From the NCBI GenBank assembly GCA_905215815.1, contig CAJMRN010000085.1, positions 1 to 7,100 of the forward strand: a DNA stretch of 7,100 nucleotides, given 5' to 3'. The number at the start of each line of letters is the position of its first letter. The stretch's first letter is position 1. A program made the translations under genes and the position numbers. The notes below the pieces were generated by a model. The model searched no databases. It was not told the DNA's origin and saw only the letters and a program-made list of their open reading frames with translations. Source of the stretch: an uncultured bacterium. GTDB taxonomy: Bacteria; Actinomycetota; Coriobacteriia; Coriobacteriales; Coriobacteriaceae. Below, one piece after another: positions 1 through 6,318 of this stretch.

Positions 1-218
1 ATGACGATGCCGTCGACCTTGCCGTAGGCCTCCTGGATCTTGTCGACGATGCTGCCCTCGTGGTTGGACTGGAAGACCTCGACCTCGTCAAAGCCCTGTG
101 CGGCACCCGCCTCCTGGCAAATCTGGACCAGGCGGTCGTAGTTGTCGCTGCCGTAGATGCCCGGCTCGCGAATGCCGAGCATGTTGAGGTTGGGTCCGTT
201 GATGACGAGTGCTTTCAT
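1..218 (-). CDS. aroQ: Type II 3-dehydroquinate dehydratase, 3' end outside window
   Basis: The enzyme converts 3-dehydroquinate to 3-dehydroshikimate, the third step of the shikimate pathway, in the cytoplasm. About the first 72 residues are visible, half of the usual ~145. They begin MKALVINGPNLNMLG, the family's N-terminal strand and active-site loop, followed by REPGIYG with the expected catalytic Arg17 and Tyr22. The later stretch FQSNHEGSIVDKI (residues 49-61) is the conserved substrate-binding region of type II enzymes. The frame stays open to the window edge, so the gene runs out of the window rather than being truncated. The ATG at 216-218 has an AAGGAA ribosome site 6 nt upstream (225-230) and fits the usual family start. 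It lies on the same strand as the other aromatic genes, 64 bp after the aroE-aroK fusion, and supplies the one dehydratase step the others lack. A hairpin lies in between, so it may be transcribed partly separately; I see no convincing promoter in the gap. Confidence 0.93.
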   Translation of the reverse strand, partial: MKALVINGPNLNMLGIREPGIYGSDNYDRLVQICQEAGAAQGFDEVEVFQSNHEGSIVDKIQEAYGKVDGIV

Positions 219-240
219 GGTTGCTTCCTTTGCAGTCGAG

Positions 241-279
241 AAACCACCACAAAGGTGCCTGTCCCCTTTGTGGTGGTTT
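241..279 (-). terminator. Strong hairpin between aroEK and aroQ; terminator or REP-like element
   Basis: A perfect 15-bp inverted repeat (arms 241-255 and 265-279) encloses a 9-nt loop in the 64-bp gap between the aroE-aroK stop and aroQ. The outer stem is A/T and the middle is CCACCAC/GTGGTGG. Read on the plus strand it ends in a run of five T (277-281), the classical intrinsic-terminator form. Read on the minus strand, the direction of every gene here, it is preceded by AAAAA and followed only by TTT then CTCG, so it is a weaker terminator for the operon. It could act in both directions, attenuate aroQ expression, stabilise the mRNA 3' end, or be a dispersed palindromic repeat: its core (254-266, GGTGCCTGTCCCC) resembles REP elements I recall from other bacteria. 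That resemblance is from memory and unverified. Confidence 0.6.
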
Positions 280-282
280 TTG

Positions 283-1533
283 TTAGAGAGCGGGTGGGAG
301 GGTGTCGAGGAGGGCGCGGGCGGTGTTGGCGGCGCAGTCGCGCGAGTCGATGACGTAGTCGGCCCAGGCACGGTAGCGCGGCATGCGCTGCTCGGCGAGT
401 TTGTCGATGCCATCGCGGGCGGTGATGGGGCGACCCTTATGGGCGAGTTCGTCGAGCTTGCGGTTGAGCATCACGATTTGGCTGTTCTGGTGCAGCAGCG
501 GGTAGTTCTCGTCGCGCGTGACCACGCCGCCGCCGGTGGAGAGCACCAGGCCACTTCGCTTGGAGATGTCGGCCAGGGCCGCCGTCTCCTGCTCGCGGAA
601 GGCCGCCTCGCCGCGCTCGACGATAAAGTCGGCACAGGGCATCCCCAGGCGCTCCTCGAGGGCGCGATCGAGGTCAATGTGCTCGTGACCCGTGAGCAGG
701 GCGATCTGCTCGCCTACACGGGTCTTGCCCGAACCCGGCATGCCGATCAGTGCAATGTTCTGCTCGCGGCGGGACAGACGCTCCGTCACATCCAGGATGC
801 GCTCGCGCGGGGTGACCTGGCCGGTGTAGCGCTCGACAGCTTGTGCCGCCTGGGCAACAAGCATGAGCAGGCCGCCGATGCAGGGGATGCCGCGACGCTC
901 GGCCTCGAGCATCAGACCCGTGCGGGCGGGGTTGTAGACAATGTCGATAACGCCTTCGAGCGCATCGAGCCCTTCGAGCGTGCAAGGCGCGTCGGGGCAG
1001 TGGGGGAACATGCCGGCAGGCGTGCAGTTGACGAGCAGGGCGGCGTCGGACTGCTGCGCGATATTGCCGTAGTTGACCTCGCTCGTGCGACCCACGGGTA
1101 CGACGATGGCGCCCAGGTCTCCCAGCACCATACTTGCCGTGGTGCCTGCACCGCCAGTGGCTCCGAGCACGAGAGCCTTCTTGCCGGCGACCTCAAGCCC
1201 CAGCTCCTCGACAAGGCACTGAAAACCAAAGTAGTCGGTGTTGTCGCCGCGCAGGCGACCGCCAGGTAGGCGTGTGATGGTGTTGACGTTGCCCATGCGC
1301 TCGGCGAGCGGACTCAGCTCGTCCAGGTACTCCATGACGGCGCGCTTGTAGGGGATGGTCACGTTGGTACCCTCCCATTCGTCGCCCGTCATAAAGGCCG
1401 CGAGGTCCTCGGGCTCGCGCTCAAATCGCACGTACTCGAGCCCAGCGAGCTCCTTGTAGATGGTCGGGGTGTAGCTGTGGCCCAGCACGCGGCCCAGCAC
1501 TCCGTAGGGGCGGGTTGCGGCGGTATCGGTCAT
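283..1533 (-). CDS. aroE-aroK: Fused shikimate dehydrogenase-shikimate kinase
   Basis: This 416-residue protein carries two consecutive pathway enzymes. Residues 1-238 are an NADPH-dependent shikimate dehydrogenase (dehydroshikimate to shikimate): substrate loop GHSYTP (18-23), NVTIPYK with catalytic Lys63, NVNT (82-85), GDNTD with catalytic Asp100, cofactor loop GATGGAG (124-130), GRT (148-150), VNCTPAGM (168-175) and the C-terminal GGLLMLVAQA (220-229). The region after GRT is shorter than in E. coli AroE. A linker of about 20 residues leads to a shikimate kinase (about 259-416; shikimate to shikimate-3-phosphate): Walker A GMPGSGKT (264-271), DLD (287-289) for Mg and shikimate, ERGEAAFR with Arg313, GGG (334-336), lid Arg368 and RMPRY (383-387). 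All key residues of both halves are present, so both activities are expected. The ATG directly abuts the pheA TAG and has a GGAGGT site (1541-1546), indicating translational coupling. A frameshift-made fusion is unlikely because the frame is continuous and the linker is ordinary. Confidence 0.95.
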   Translation of the reverse strand: MTDTAATRPYGVLGRVLGHSYTPTIYKELAGLEYVRFEREPEDLAAFMTGDEWEGTNVTIPYKRAVMEYLDELSPLAERMGNVNTITRLPGGRLRGDNTDYFGFQCLVEELGLEVAGKKALVLGATGGAGTTASMVLGDLGAIVVPVGRTSEVNYGNIAQQSDAALLVNCTPAGMFPHCPDAPCTLEGLDALEGVIDIVYNPARTGLMLEAERRGIPCIGGLLMLVAQAAQAVERYTGQVTPRERILDVTERLSRREQNIALIGMPGSGKTRVGEQIALLTGHEHIDLDRALEERLGMPCADFIVERGEAAFREQETAALADISKRSGLVLSTGGGVVTRDENYPLLHQNSQIVMLNRKLDELAHKGRPITARDGIDKLAEQRMPRYRAWADYVIDSRDCAANTARALLDTLPPAL

Positions 1534-2679
1534 CTAGAGCACCTCCGTGTAGCTGCCAAAGTAGGTGAAGCTTTCGCACACGTCGTCGATGGAATCGAGC
1601 AGGTCGTCGAGGGCCTTGCTGCCAAAGGGGCAGTCCAGATCAAAGTAGAACATAAACTCAAAGTCGCGGCCGGGGATGGGGCGGCTCTCGAGCTTGATGA
1701 GGTTGATGTTGAGCGCATAGAAGCGCTCGAGCACGCGGTAGAGGGCGCCCGGCTCATTGGCCGTGGTAATCATGAGCGAGGTACGGTTGGCACCGGGATA
1801 GACGCGCGGCTCACGGCTGATGACGACAAAGCGCGTGTAGTTGTTGTCCGAGTCCTGGATGTTGGGCTCCAGCACCTCCAGGCCATAGAGTGCCGCGCAG
1901 CTGCGCGATGCGATGGCGGCAATATCGGTACGCTCGGAGCTGGCGACCATCTCGGCCGACATGGCCGTGTTGGGGTACTTGGTAGCGTTCAGGCCGTGCG
2001 CCTCGATAAAGCTAGCGCACTGCGCGATGGCCTGACCGTGGCTGTAGACCTCGCGTATGTCCGCGAGCTTGGTGCCGGGTTTGACGAGCAGATTGTGGTC
2101 GATCTTGAGGCGCAGCGAGCGCACGATGTGGAAATCGAACTGGGCGAGCAGGTCGTAGACGGCGTTGACCGATCCGGCAGTTGAGTTTTCGATGGGCAAC
2201 ACGCCAAACTCGCAGAAGCCGTCGCGCACAGCGCGCATAACGCCTTCGAAGGTCTCGAAAAACGCGATGTCGGGCACGTCGAAGAGCTTGCACGCGGCTA
2301 TCTGGCTATAGGCACCTTCCACGCCCTGGCAGGCAACGGTGGCCGTTTGAGGGAAGGGCGTGTCGGAGGCTGCAGCCGTGGCGTGGGCCTTTTGCGAGAC
2401 GGTGATGCCCTTGAGCTCGTTGATGTAGCGCTGCTGCTCGGCTTTGCTCATGCTCATGAGGAGACGGAACAGGGCGATGGTCTGTGCCTCGTAGCGCTCG
2501 GGCGCGCGGCTGGCGAGGTTGTTGAGCTTGGAGCGCTCGCGGGCGGGGTCGAAGACGGCCTTGCCCATCTCGATTTTTGACTTGGCGACCTCGGTGGCAA
2601 TGTCCATGCGCTCGATAAAACTGTTGAGGAGCGTGGTGTCGATGCCATCGATGGCCTGGCGGATGTCAGCAAGGTCCAT
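1534..2679 (-). CDS. pheA: Bifunctional chorismate mutase/prephenate dehydratase (P-protein)
   Basis: This 381-residue enzyme turns chorismate into prephenate and then phenylpyruvate, the committed route to phenylalanine. Residues 1-92 form an all-helical AroQ-type chorismate mutase, with the expected positions filled: Arg7, Arg24, Lys35, Arg47, Glu48 and Gln82. After a loose linker (93-112), prephenate dehydratase follows: QGVEGAYS (118-125), GVLPIENSTAGSV (159-171), SHG (213-215) and the catalytic NNYTRF (279-284, Thr282). Residues 300-381 are an ACT domain with EPGALYRVL (309-317) and ESRP (331-334), the usual Phe-binding motifs, so feedback inhibition by phenylalanine is expected. The ATG at 2677-2679 is chosen because the mutase helix starts there and AAGGGG (2685-2690) lies 5 nt upstream. 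The same frame stays open upstream to 2931, but that part is Arg/Pro-rich, overlaps aroC antiparallel-free in another frame, and does not resemble the family. The gap from aroC is 53 bp; the stop abuts aroE-aroK. Confidence 0.96.
   Translation of the reverse strand: MDLADIRQAIDGIDTTLLNSFIERMDIATEVAKSKIEMGKAVFDPARERSKLNNLASRAPERYEAQTIALFRLLMSMSKAEQQRYINELKGITVSQKAHATAAASDTPFPQTATVACQGVEGAYSQIAACKLFDVPDIAFFETFEGVMRAVRDGFCEFGVLPIENSTAGSVNAVYDLLAQFDFHIVRSLRLKIDHNLLVKPGTKLADIREVYSHGQAIAQCASFIEAHGLNATKYPNTAMSAEMVASSERTDIAAIASRSCAALYGLEVLEPNIQDSDNNYTRFVVISREPRVYPGANRTSLMITTANEPGALYRVLERFYALNINLIKLESRPIPGRDFEFMFYFDLDCPFGSKALDDLLDSIDDVCESFTYFGSYTEVL
1541..1546 (-). promoter_or_regulatory. Ribosome binding site of the aroE-aroK fusion
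   Basis: A consensus GGAGGT lies inside the last codons of pheA, 7 nt before the fusion's ATG. Because the pheA TAG and this ATG are adjacent with no gap, ribosomes ending pheA are well placed to restart here. This fixes the fusion's start. Confidence 0.75.
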
Positions 2680-2684
2680 GGAGG

Positions 2685-2690
2685 CCCCTT
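2685..2690 (-). promoter_or_regulatory. Ribosome binding site deciding the pheA start
   Basis: AAGGGG sits 5 nt before the ATG at 2679, in the 53-bp gap after aroC. It supports this start over in-frame upstream starts that would put 84 non-homologous residues before the chorismate mutase domain. Confidence 0.65.
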
Positions 2691-2732
2691 TCACGTAACG
2701 GCTGAGTTGACAGGCAACCCAGGTGAGTCGGG

Positions 2733-3830
2733 TTAGAGCTGGGCGGCGTCCTCTAGGAGGGCGTCCCAAATCGCGAGGGCAGCGGCTGCTTCGGCAACGG
2801 GGACGGCGCGCGGGACGATACAGGGGTCGTGACGGCCGTGCACCGAGAGCTCGGCATTTTCCATGGCGTCCATGTCTACGGTTTGCTGCTCGCGGCCAAT
2901 TGAGGGCGTCGGCTTTACGGCCATGCGCCACATGACGGGCGCGCCGGTCGAAATACCGCCCAGGATGCCGCCGGCGTTGTTGGACTCAACCTCGATCTCG
3001 CCGGTCTCGGCGTCGATGCGATACGGATCGTTGTTCTCGCTGCCGCGCATGGCGGCCACGGCAAAGCCCATGCCAAACTCCACGCCCTTTACGGCGGGAA
3101 TGCCAAAGGCGATTTGCGCGATGCGGTTCTCGATGCCGTCGAACATGGGGTCGCCGATGCCCGCGGGAAGCCCGTAGATGCCGCACTCCACGATGCCGCC
3201 GATGCTGTCGAGTTCGCCGCGCGCGGCTAGGATCTCCTTGCGCATTCGACCGGCTGCGGCGGCGTCAATGCAGGGCAGGTCGTTCGTAAGGATCGCCTTG
3301 CGGTCGGCCTCGCGATAGGCCATGTCGTCCATGGGTAGGTCCGAGATGCCGCCAATCTGCGCCACATGTGCCATCACCCGAATGCCGCGGGCCTCGAGTG
3401 CCTGCAGCGCAATGCCGCCGGCGATGCATAAGGGGGCTGTTAGGCGGCCGGAAAAATGCCCGCCACCAGCGACATCGTGCATGTTGTGATACTTCACGCG
3501 CGCAGGGAAGTCCGCATGTCCGGGGCGTGGTTTGCGGCGCAGCTCGGAATAGTCCTTGGAGCGCGTGTTGGTGTTCTCGATAATTGCGGCTATGGGTGCG
3601 CCGGTGGTGTGTCCATCGACCACACCGGCAATGATATGCGCGGCGTCGGCCTCGCGGCGCTTGGTCGCGGTCTCGTCGCGACCGGGGGCGCGACGGTCCA
3701 AAAAGGCCTGCAGCTGCTCCTGGTCAATGGCAATGCCGGCGGGAATGCCATCGAGTGAGCAGCCGATAGCAGGGGAGTGCGACTGGCCGAAAATGCTCAG
3801 ATGTAAAACGTTGCCAAAGGTCGAGGACAT
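2733..3830 (-). CDS. aroC: Chorismate synthase
   Basis: The 365-residue enzyme removes phosphate from EPSP to give chorismate, using reduced FMN, and is the last common step of the pathway. The N-terminus MSSTFGN and FGQSHSPAIG (14-23) correspond to the first family signature, with His18 the expected catalytic His. RPGHAD (102-107) carries the second catalytic His105. GGGHFSGRLTAP (122-133) and GRHDPCIVPRA near the C-terminus replace the second and third signatures. The first signature is GQSHS rather than the commoner GESHG, and the second differs from the E. coli type. I recall this form from Clostridia-like and Coriobacteria enzymes, so it looks like a subfamily trait, not damage. Length is normal. 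The ATG at 3828-3830 has an AGGAGG site (3837-3842) and begins 1 nt after the expected aroA stop, so translation is probably coupled to aroA. Confidence 0.96.
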   Translation of the reverse strand: MSSTFGNVLHLSIFGQSHSPAIGCSLDGIPAGIAIDQEQLQAFLDRRAPGRDETATKRREADAAHIIAGVVDGHTTGAPIAAIIENTNTRSKDYSELRRKPRPGHADFPARVKYHNMHDVAGGGHFSGRLTAPLCIAGGIALQALEARGIRVMAHVAQIGGISDLPMDDMAYREADRKAILTNDLPCIDAAAAGRMRKEILAARGELDSIGGIVECGIYGLPAGIGDPMFDGIENRIAQIAFGIPAVKGVEFGMGFAVAAMRGSENNDPYRIDAETGEIEVESNNAGGILGGISTGAPVMWRMAVKPTPSIGREQQTVDMDAMENAELSVHGRHDPCIVPRAVPVAEAAAALAIWDALLEDAAQL

Positions 3831-3831
3831 G

Positions 3832-5182
3832 CTATTCCTCCTCGAGCGTGACCTTGCCGCCCAGCAGGCGGTAGTGGTCGAAGAAATCGGGATAGGACTT
3901 GTTGACGGCCTCGGCGCCGTGGATCACGACCTCGCCGGTGGCACGGCTCGCGGCGATGGCGGCCATCCTCACAGGCCAGGGCGGCCACGGCGGCCATCAT
4001 GGCGATGCGGTGGTCGTTGTGCGAATCGACCTCGCCGCCGGTAAGGGCATCGACGCCCTTGATGATGAGGTCGTCACCGGCGATGCGCACCTGTGCGCCC
4101 AGCGCGGTGAGCTCGCGGGTGGTGGTGACCAGACGGTCAGATTCCTTGATGCGCAGGCGCGCACAGTCACGGATGAACGTGCGGCCCTGTGCCAGCGAGG
4201 CCACGGCCGAGATAGCGGGCACCAGGTCGGGAATGTCGTGGGCACTCATCTCAAAGCCGGCAAGCTTGTCGGACTGCACGGTGGCGGCGTTCGTGGAGCG
4301 CACGATGCGGGCGCCAAAGCGCGAAAGCGCGGCAAGCACGTTGCGGTCGCCCTGCGCGGAGCTCAGGGACACACCTTCGACGGTGATGGGGTCGGTGCCG
4401 ATGGCGCCGGCACACAGCCAAAAGGCAGCGTTGGACCAGTCGCCCTCGACGGCCACGTTGCCGGGCGTGCGATACGAGCCGCTGCTCACGCGGAAGTTCG
4501 TGACCTCGGGCTGGCCGTCCCTGGCGGGAATACGCTCGACGTTGACCTCGACGCCGAAGGCCTTCATGGCCTGGATGGTCAGGTTGATATAGGGGCGGCT
4601 CTCGATAAGGCCGGTCACCTGCACGCAGGAGGGCTGGGCCAGCAGCGGGGCCGCCAGCAGCAAGCCGGAGATGTACTGTGAGCTCACGTTGCCCGGCAGG
4701 ATAAAGGTGCCCGGGCGCATGCGGCCGCTCGTCTTGAGCGGAAAACCGCCCAGCCCCTGCAGGTCACAGCCAGCGGCAATGATCTCGTCAGAGAGCGGGG
4801 AGAGGGGGCGTGCGCCCAGGCGGCCCTGGCCTACAAAGGTTGCCTCTGCTCCCAGCGCGCAGGCGACGGGCAGCATAAAGCGGAGCGTGGAGCCGCTCTC
4901 GCCGCAGTCGAGCGTGCCGCCCGCAAGTGCCTTGAGCAGGCCAAACTCAATACTCTTCATGGTGGGATGGACCTGGAAGCCATCCTCGACGGTTTCGATG
5001 CGGGCGCCCAACGCCGTGAGGCAGCGCACCGTGGCCTCGATATCGGCGCAGGTGGTGTTGCAAGTGACGTGCGTCTCGCCGTTGGCGAGTGCGGCACAGA
5101 TGATGAGACGATGCGCCATCGACTTGGATGCGATAGCGGGAACGGTGCCCTTGAGCGGGGAGGGGGTGATGCGGGCTAGCAT
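3832..5182 (-). CDS. aroA: EPSP synthase (3-phosphoshikimate 1-carboxyvinyltransferase), frameshifted near 3' end
   Basis: AroA joins phosphoenolpyruvate to shikimate-3-phosphate to make EPSP, the target step of glyphosate. Codons 1-405 are a normal EPSP synthase: KGTVPAIASKSMAHR (11-25, Lys20 and Arg25), CGESGSTLR (93-101), SSQ (167-169), IPDLVPAI with catalytic Asp319, RIKESDR (344-350, Glu347) and NDHRIAM (389-395, Arg392). After codon 405 the starting frame gives an Arg-rich tail of 56 residues ending at 3797, unlike the family and running 34 bp into aroC. The proper C-terminus, with GEVVIHGAEAVNKSYPDFF and the expected active-site Lys, continues in another frame from about 3966 to TAG at 3832. 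Removing 31 nt at the break would restore a 439-residue protein of normal length. As read, the product lacks its last active-site element and is probably inactive. The start at 5182 overlaps the aroB stop by 7 nt, with AAGGGAG (5193-5199) 10 nt upstream. Mutation or sequence error are both possible. Confidence 0.93.
3837..3842 (-). promoter_or_regulatory. Ribosome binding site of aroC
   Basis: AGGAGG lies within the final codons of the family-consistent aroA frame, 6 nt before the aroC ATG. In the correct frame these bases encode the closing Glu residues of AroA, followed by TAG, one base and the aroC ATG. The fit of stop, ribosome site and start supports 3832 as the ancestral aroA end. Confidence 0.75.
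3958..3998 (-). repeat. Imperfect direct repeat at the aroA frameshift (31-nt offset)
   Basis: The 10-mer GGCGGCCATC (plus strand) occurs at 3958-3967 and 3989-3998, exactly 31 nt apart; the match extends leftwards to 15 of 17 positions (3951-3967 against 3982-3998). On the coding strand the two copies encode MAAVAALACE and, in the shifted frame, MAAIAASRATGE, two alternative versions of the same EPSP synthase segment that follows HRIAM. Since 31 is 30+1, the extra unit shifts the frame by one base. The copies diverge outside the short match, so this is not a fresh exact tandem duplication. Confidence 0.75.
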
Positions 5183-6282
5183 GCTGATGCGTCTCCCTTC
5201 TGGCCGAGGCCCTCGGCAATTAATTCATGGAAGGTTGAAAGCGGCGTGCGGTCGATGCTGCAGCGGCCAATGCCGTGCGGAATCACCAGGTCGATAGTGT
5301 CACCGGCGCGTTTTTTGTCGTGCAGCGCCTCGGTAAAGACGGCGTCAGCGCAAAGCTCGCAGCGGGTCTTGAGACCGTGGCGCGCGCAGAGCTCTTCGAT
5401 GCGACCGGGCAGCTCGGCGTCGCAAATGCCGTGCAGGGCCGCGGCACGCGTGATGATACCCATGCCGATCGACACGCAGTTGCCGTGTCCCAGCTCAAAG
5501 TGCTCGCAGGCCTCGACTGCATGTCCGGCGCTGTGCCCAAAGTTGAGGAGCTTGCGCTGGTTGGTCTCGCGTTCGTCGGCAACGACCACGGCGCGCTTGA
5601 TGTCGATATTGCGGGCGATGATGAGCGCCACGCGGGCCACGTCCTGGTTAAGCAACTCCAGCGTGAGCGGGGTCTTCTCGAGCTCATCGAAGAGCTCCGG
5701 ATCGGCAATCACGGCGTGCTTGACGACCTCGCCGCAGCCGTCGGCGAGCTGCTCGGGCGTGAGGGTGGCCAGGCACCCTACGTCGGCGATAACCACGCTC
5801 GGCTGCCAAAAGGCTCCGGCGAGATTTTTGCCGGCGGCCAGGTCGATGGCCGTCTTGCCGCCCACCGACGAGTCCACCATGGCGAGCAGACTCGTGGGGA
5901 TCTGCACAAACTTGCAGCCGCGCATGTAGGTGGCGGCCACAAAGCCGGCCACGTCGCCCACGACGCCGCCGCCGAGCGCCACGATCACGTCGGAGCGCGA
6001 AAGCTCATGCTCGGCCACAAACTCCAAGATGTTGATGTAGGTCTCTGCGCGCTTGTGTGCCTCGCCGGCTTCGAAGGTGCAGATGCTTACCTCATAGCCT
6101 GACGCTTCCAGGCTCTGCTTGACGGGCATCTGGTAGAGCGGACCCACGTTGGTGTCCGTCACGATGACGGCGCGAGTGCCTCCGGCGGTGGCGCGAACGA
6201 GCGGTCCTGCCTGCTCCAGCAAGAAAGTGCCCACGTGGACCTGGTAGGGGCGTGCGGTGTCGATATCGATGGTAATCGCCAT
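5176..6282 (-). CDS. aroB: 3-dehydroquinate synthase
   Basis: The 368-residue enzyme cyclises DAHP to 3-dehydroquinate, the second step of the shikimate pathway, using NAD and a divalent metal (usually zinc). Visible motifs are VTDTNV (41-46), the glycine-rich NAD site GGGVVGDVAGF (104-114), the block PTSLLAMVDSSVGGKTAID (129-147) with Lys143, KNLAGAFWQP (152-161), and the three metal ligands Glu185 (CGEVVKH), His250 (NFGHSAGH) and His266 (LGHG). All catalytic features are intact and the length is typical. It is a single-domain protein, not fused to shikimate kinase as in some actinobacteria and AROM proteins; here the kinase is fused to AroE. The ATG at 6280-6282 has an AAAGGA site (6292-6297). 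It starts 36 bp after the tyrA stop and overlaps aroA by 7 nt, consistent with one transcript. Confidence 0.97.
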   Translation of the reverse strand: MAITIDIDTARPYQVHVGTFLLEQAGPLVRATAGGTRAVIVTDTNVGPLYQMPVKQSLEASGYEVSICTFEAGEAHKRAETYINILEFVAEHELSRSDVIVALGGGVVGDVAGFVAATYMRGCKFVQIPTSLLAMVDSSVGGKTAIDLAAGKNLAGAFWQPSVVIADVGCLATLTPEQLADGCGEVVKHAVIADPELFDELEKTPLTLELLNQDVARVALIIARNIDIKRAVVVADERETNQRKLLNFGHSAGHAVEACEHFELGHGNCVSIGMGIITRAAALHGICDAELPGRIEELCARHGLKTRCELCADAVFTEALHDKKRAGDTIDLVIPHGIGRCSIDRTPLSTFHELIAEGLGQKGDASAC

Positions 6283-6318
6283 AAGCTATGGTCCTTTCGA
6301 CCTGGCGTGATGGATGGT

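Noticed and set aside
157..1269. Long plus-strand open frame of 370 codons opposite aroE-aroK
   Set aside because: It lies antisense to a gene with clear motifs, has low-complexity Ala/Gly/Val/Leu-rich composition typical of the mirror frame of GC-rich genes, and resembles no family I know.
1477..2184. Plus-strand open frame opposite pheA
   Set aside because: Mirror frame of a well-supported gene; no motif or supporting ribosome site.
2707..2735. TTGACA on the plus strand as a possible promoter, and a 5-bp stem (2716-2720 with 2730-2734) near the aroC stop
   Set aside because: No -10 element at suitable spacing and no plus-strand gene downstream; the stem is too short to be meaningful.
2680..2931. 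N-terminal extension of pheA to an upstream start
   Set aside because: The extra 84 residues are Arg/Pro-rich, cover the end of aroC in a different frame and show no homology; the ATG at 2679 has a ribosome site and begins the mutase domain.
3955..3975. Programmed ribosomal frameshift in aroA
   Set aside because: There is no slippery A or T run, no stop codon close behind the shift point and no clear downstream structure; the 31-nt direct repeat explains the shift as a mutation or sequence error.
3899..4681. Plus-strand open frame opposite aroA
   Set aside because: Mirror frame in GC-rich coding DNA; the minus strand carries EPSP synthase motifs throughout.
5275..6102. Plus-strand open frame opposite aroB
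   Set aside because: Mirror frame; the opposite strand encodes intact 3-dehydroquinate synthase with all metal ligands.
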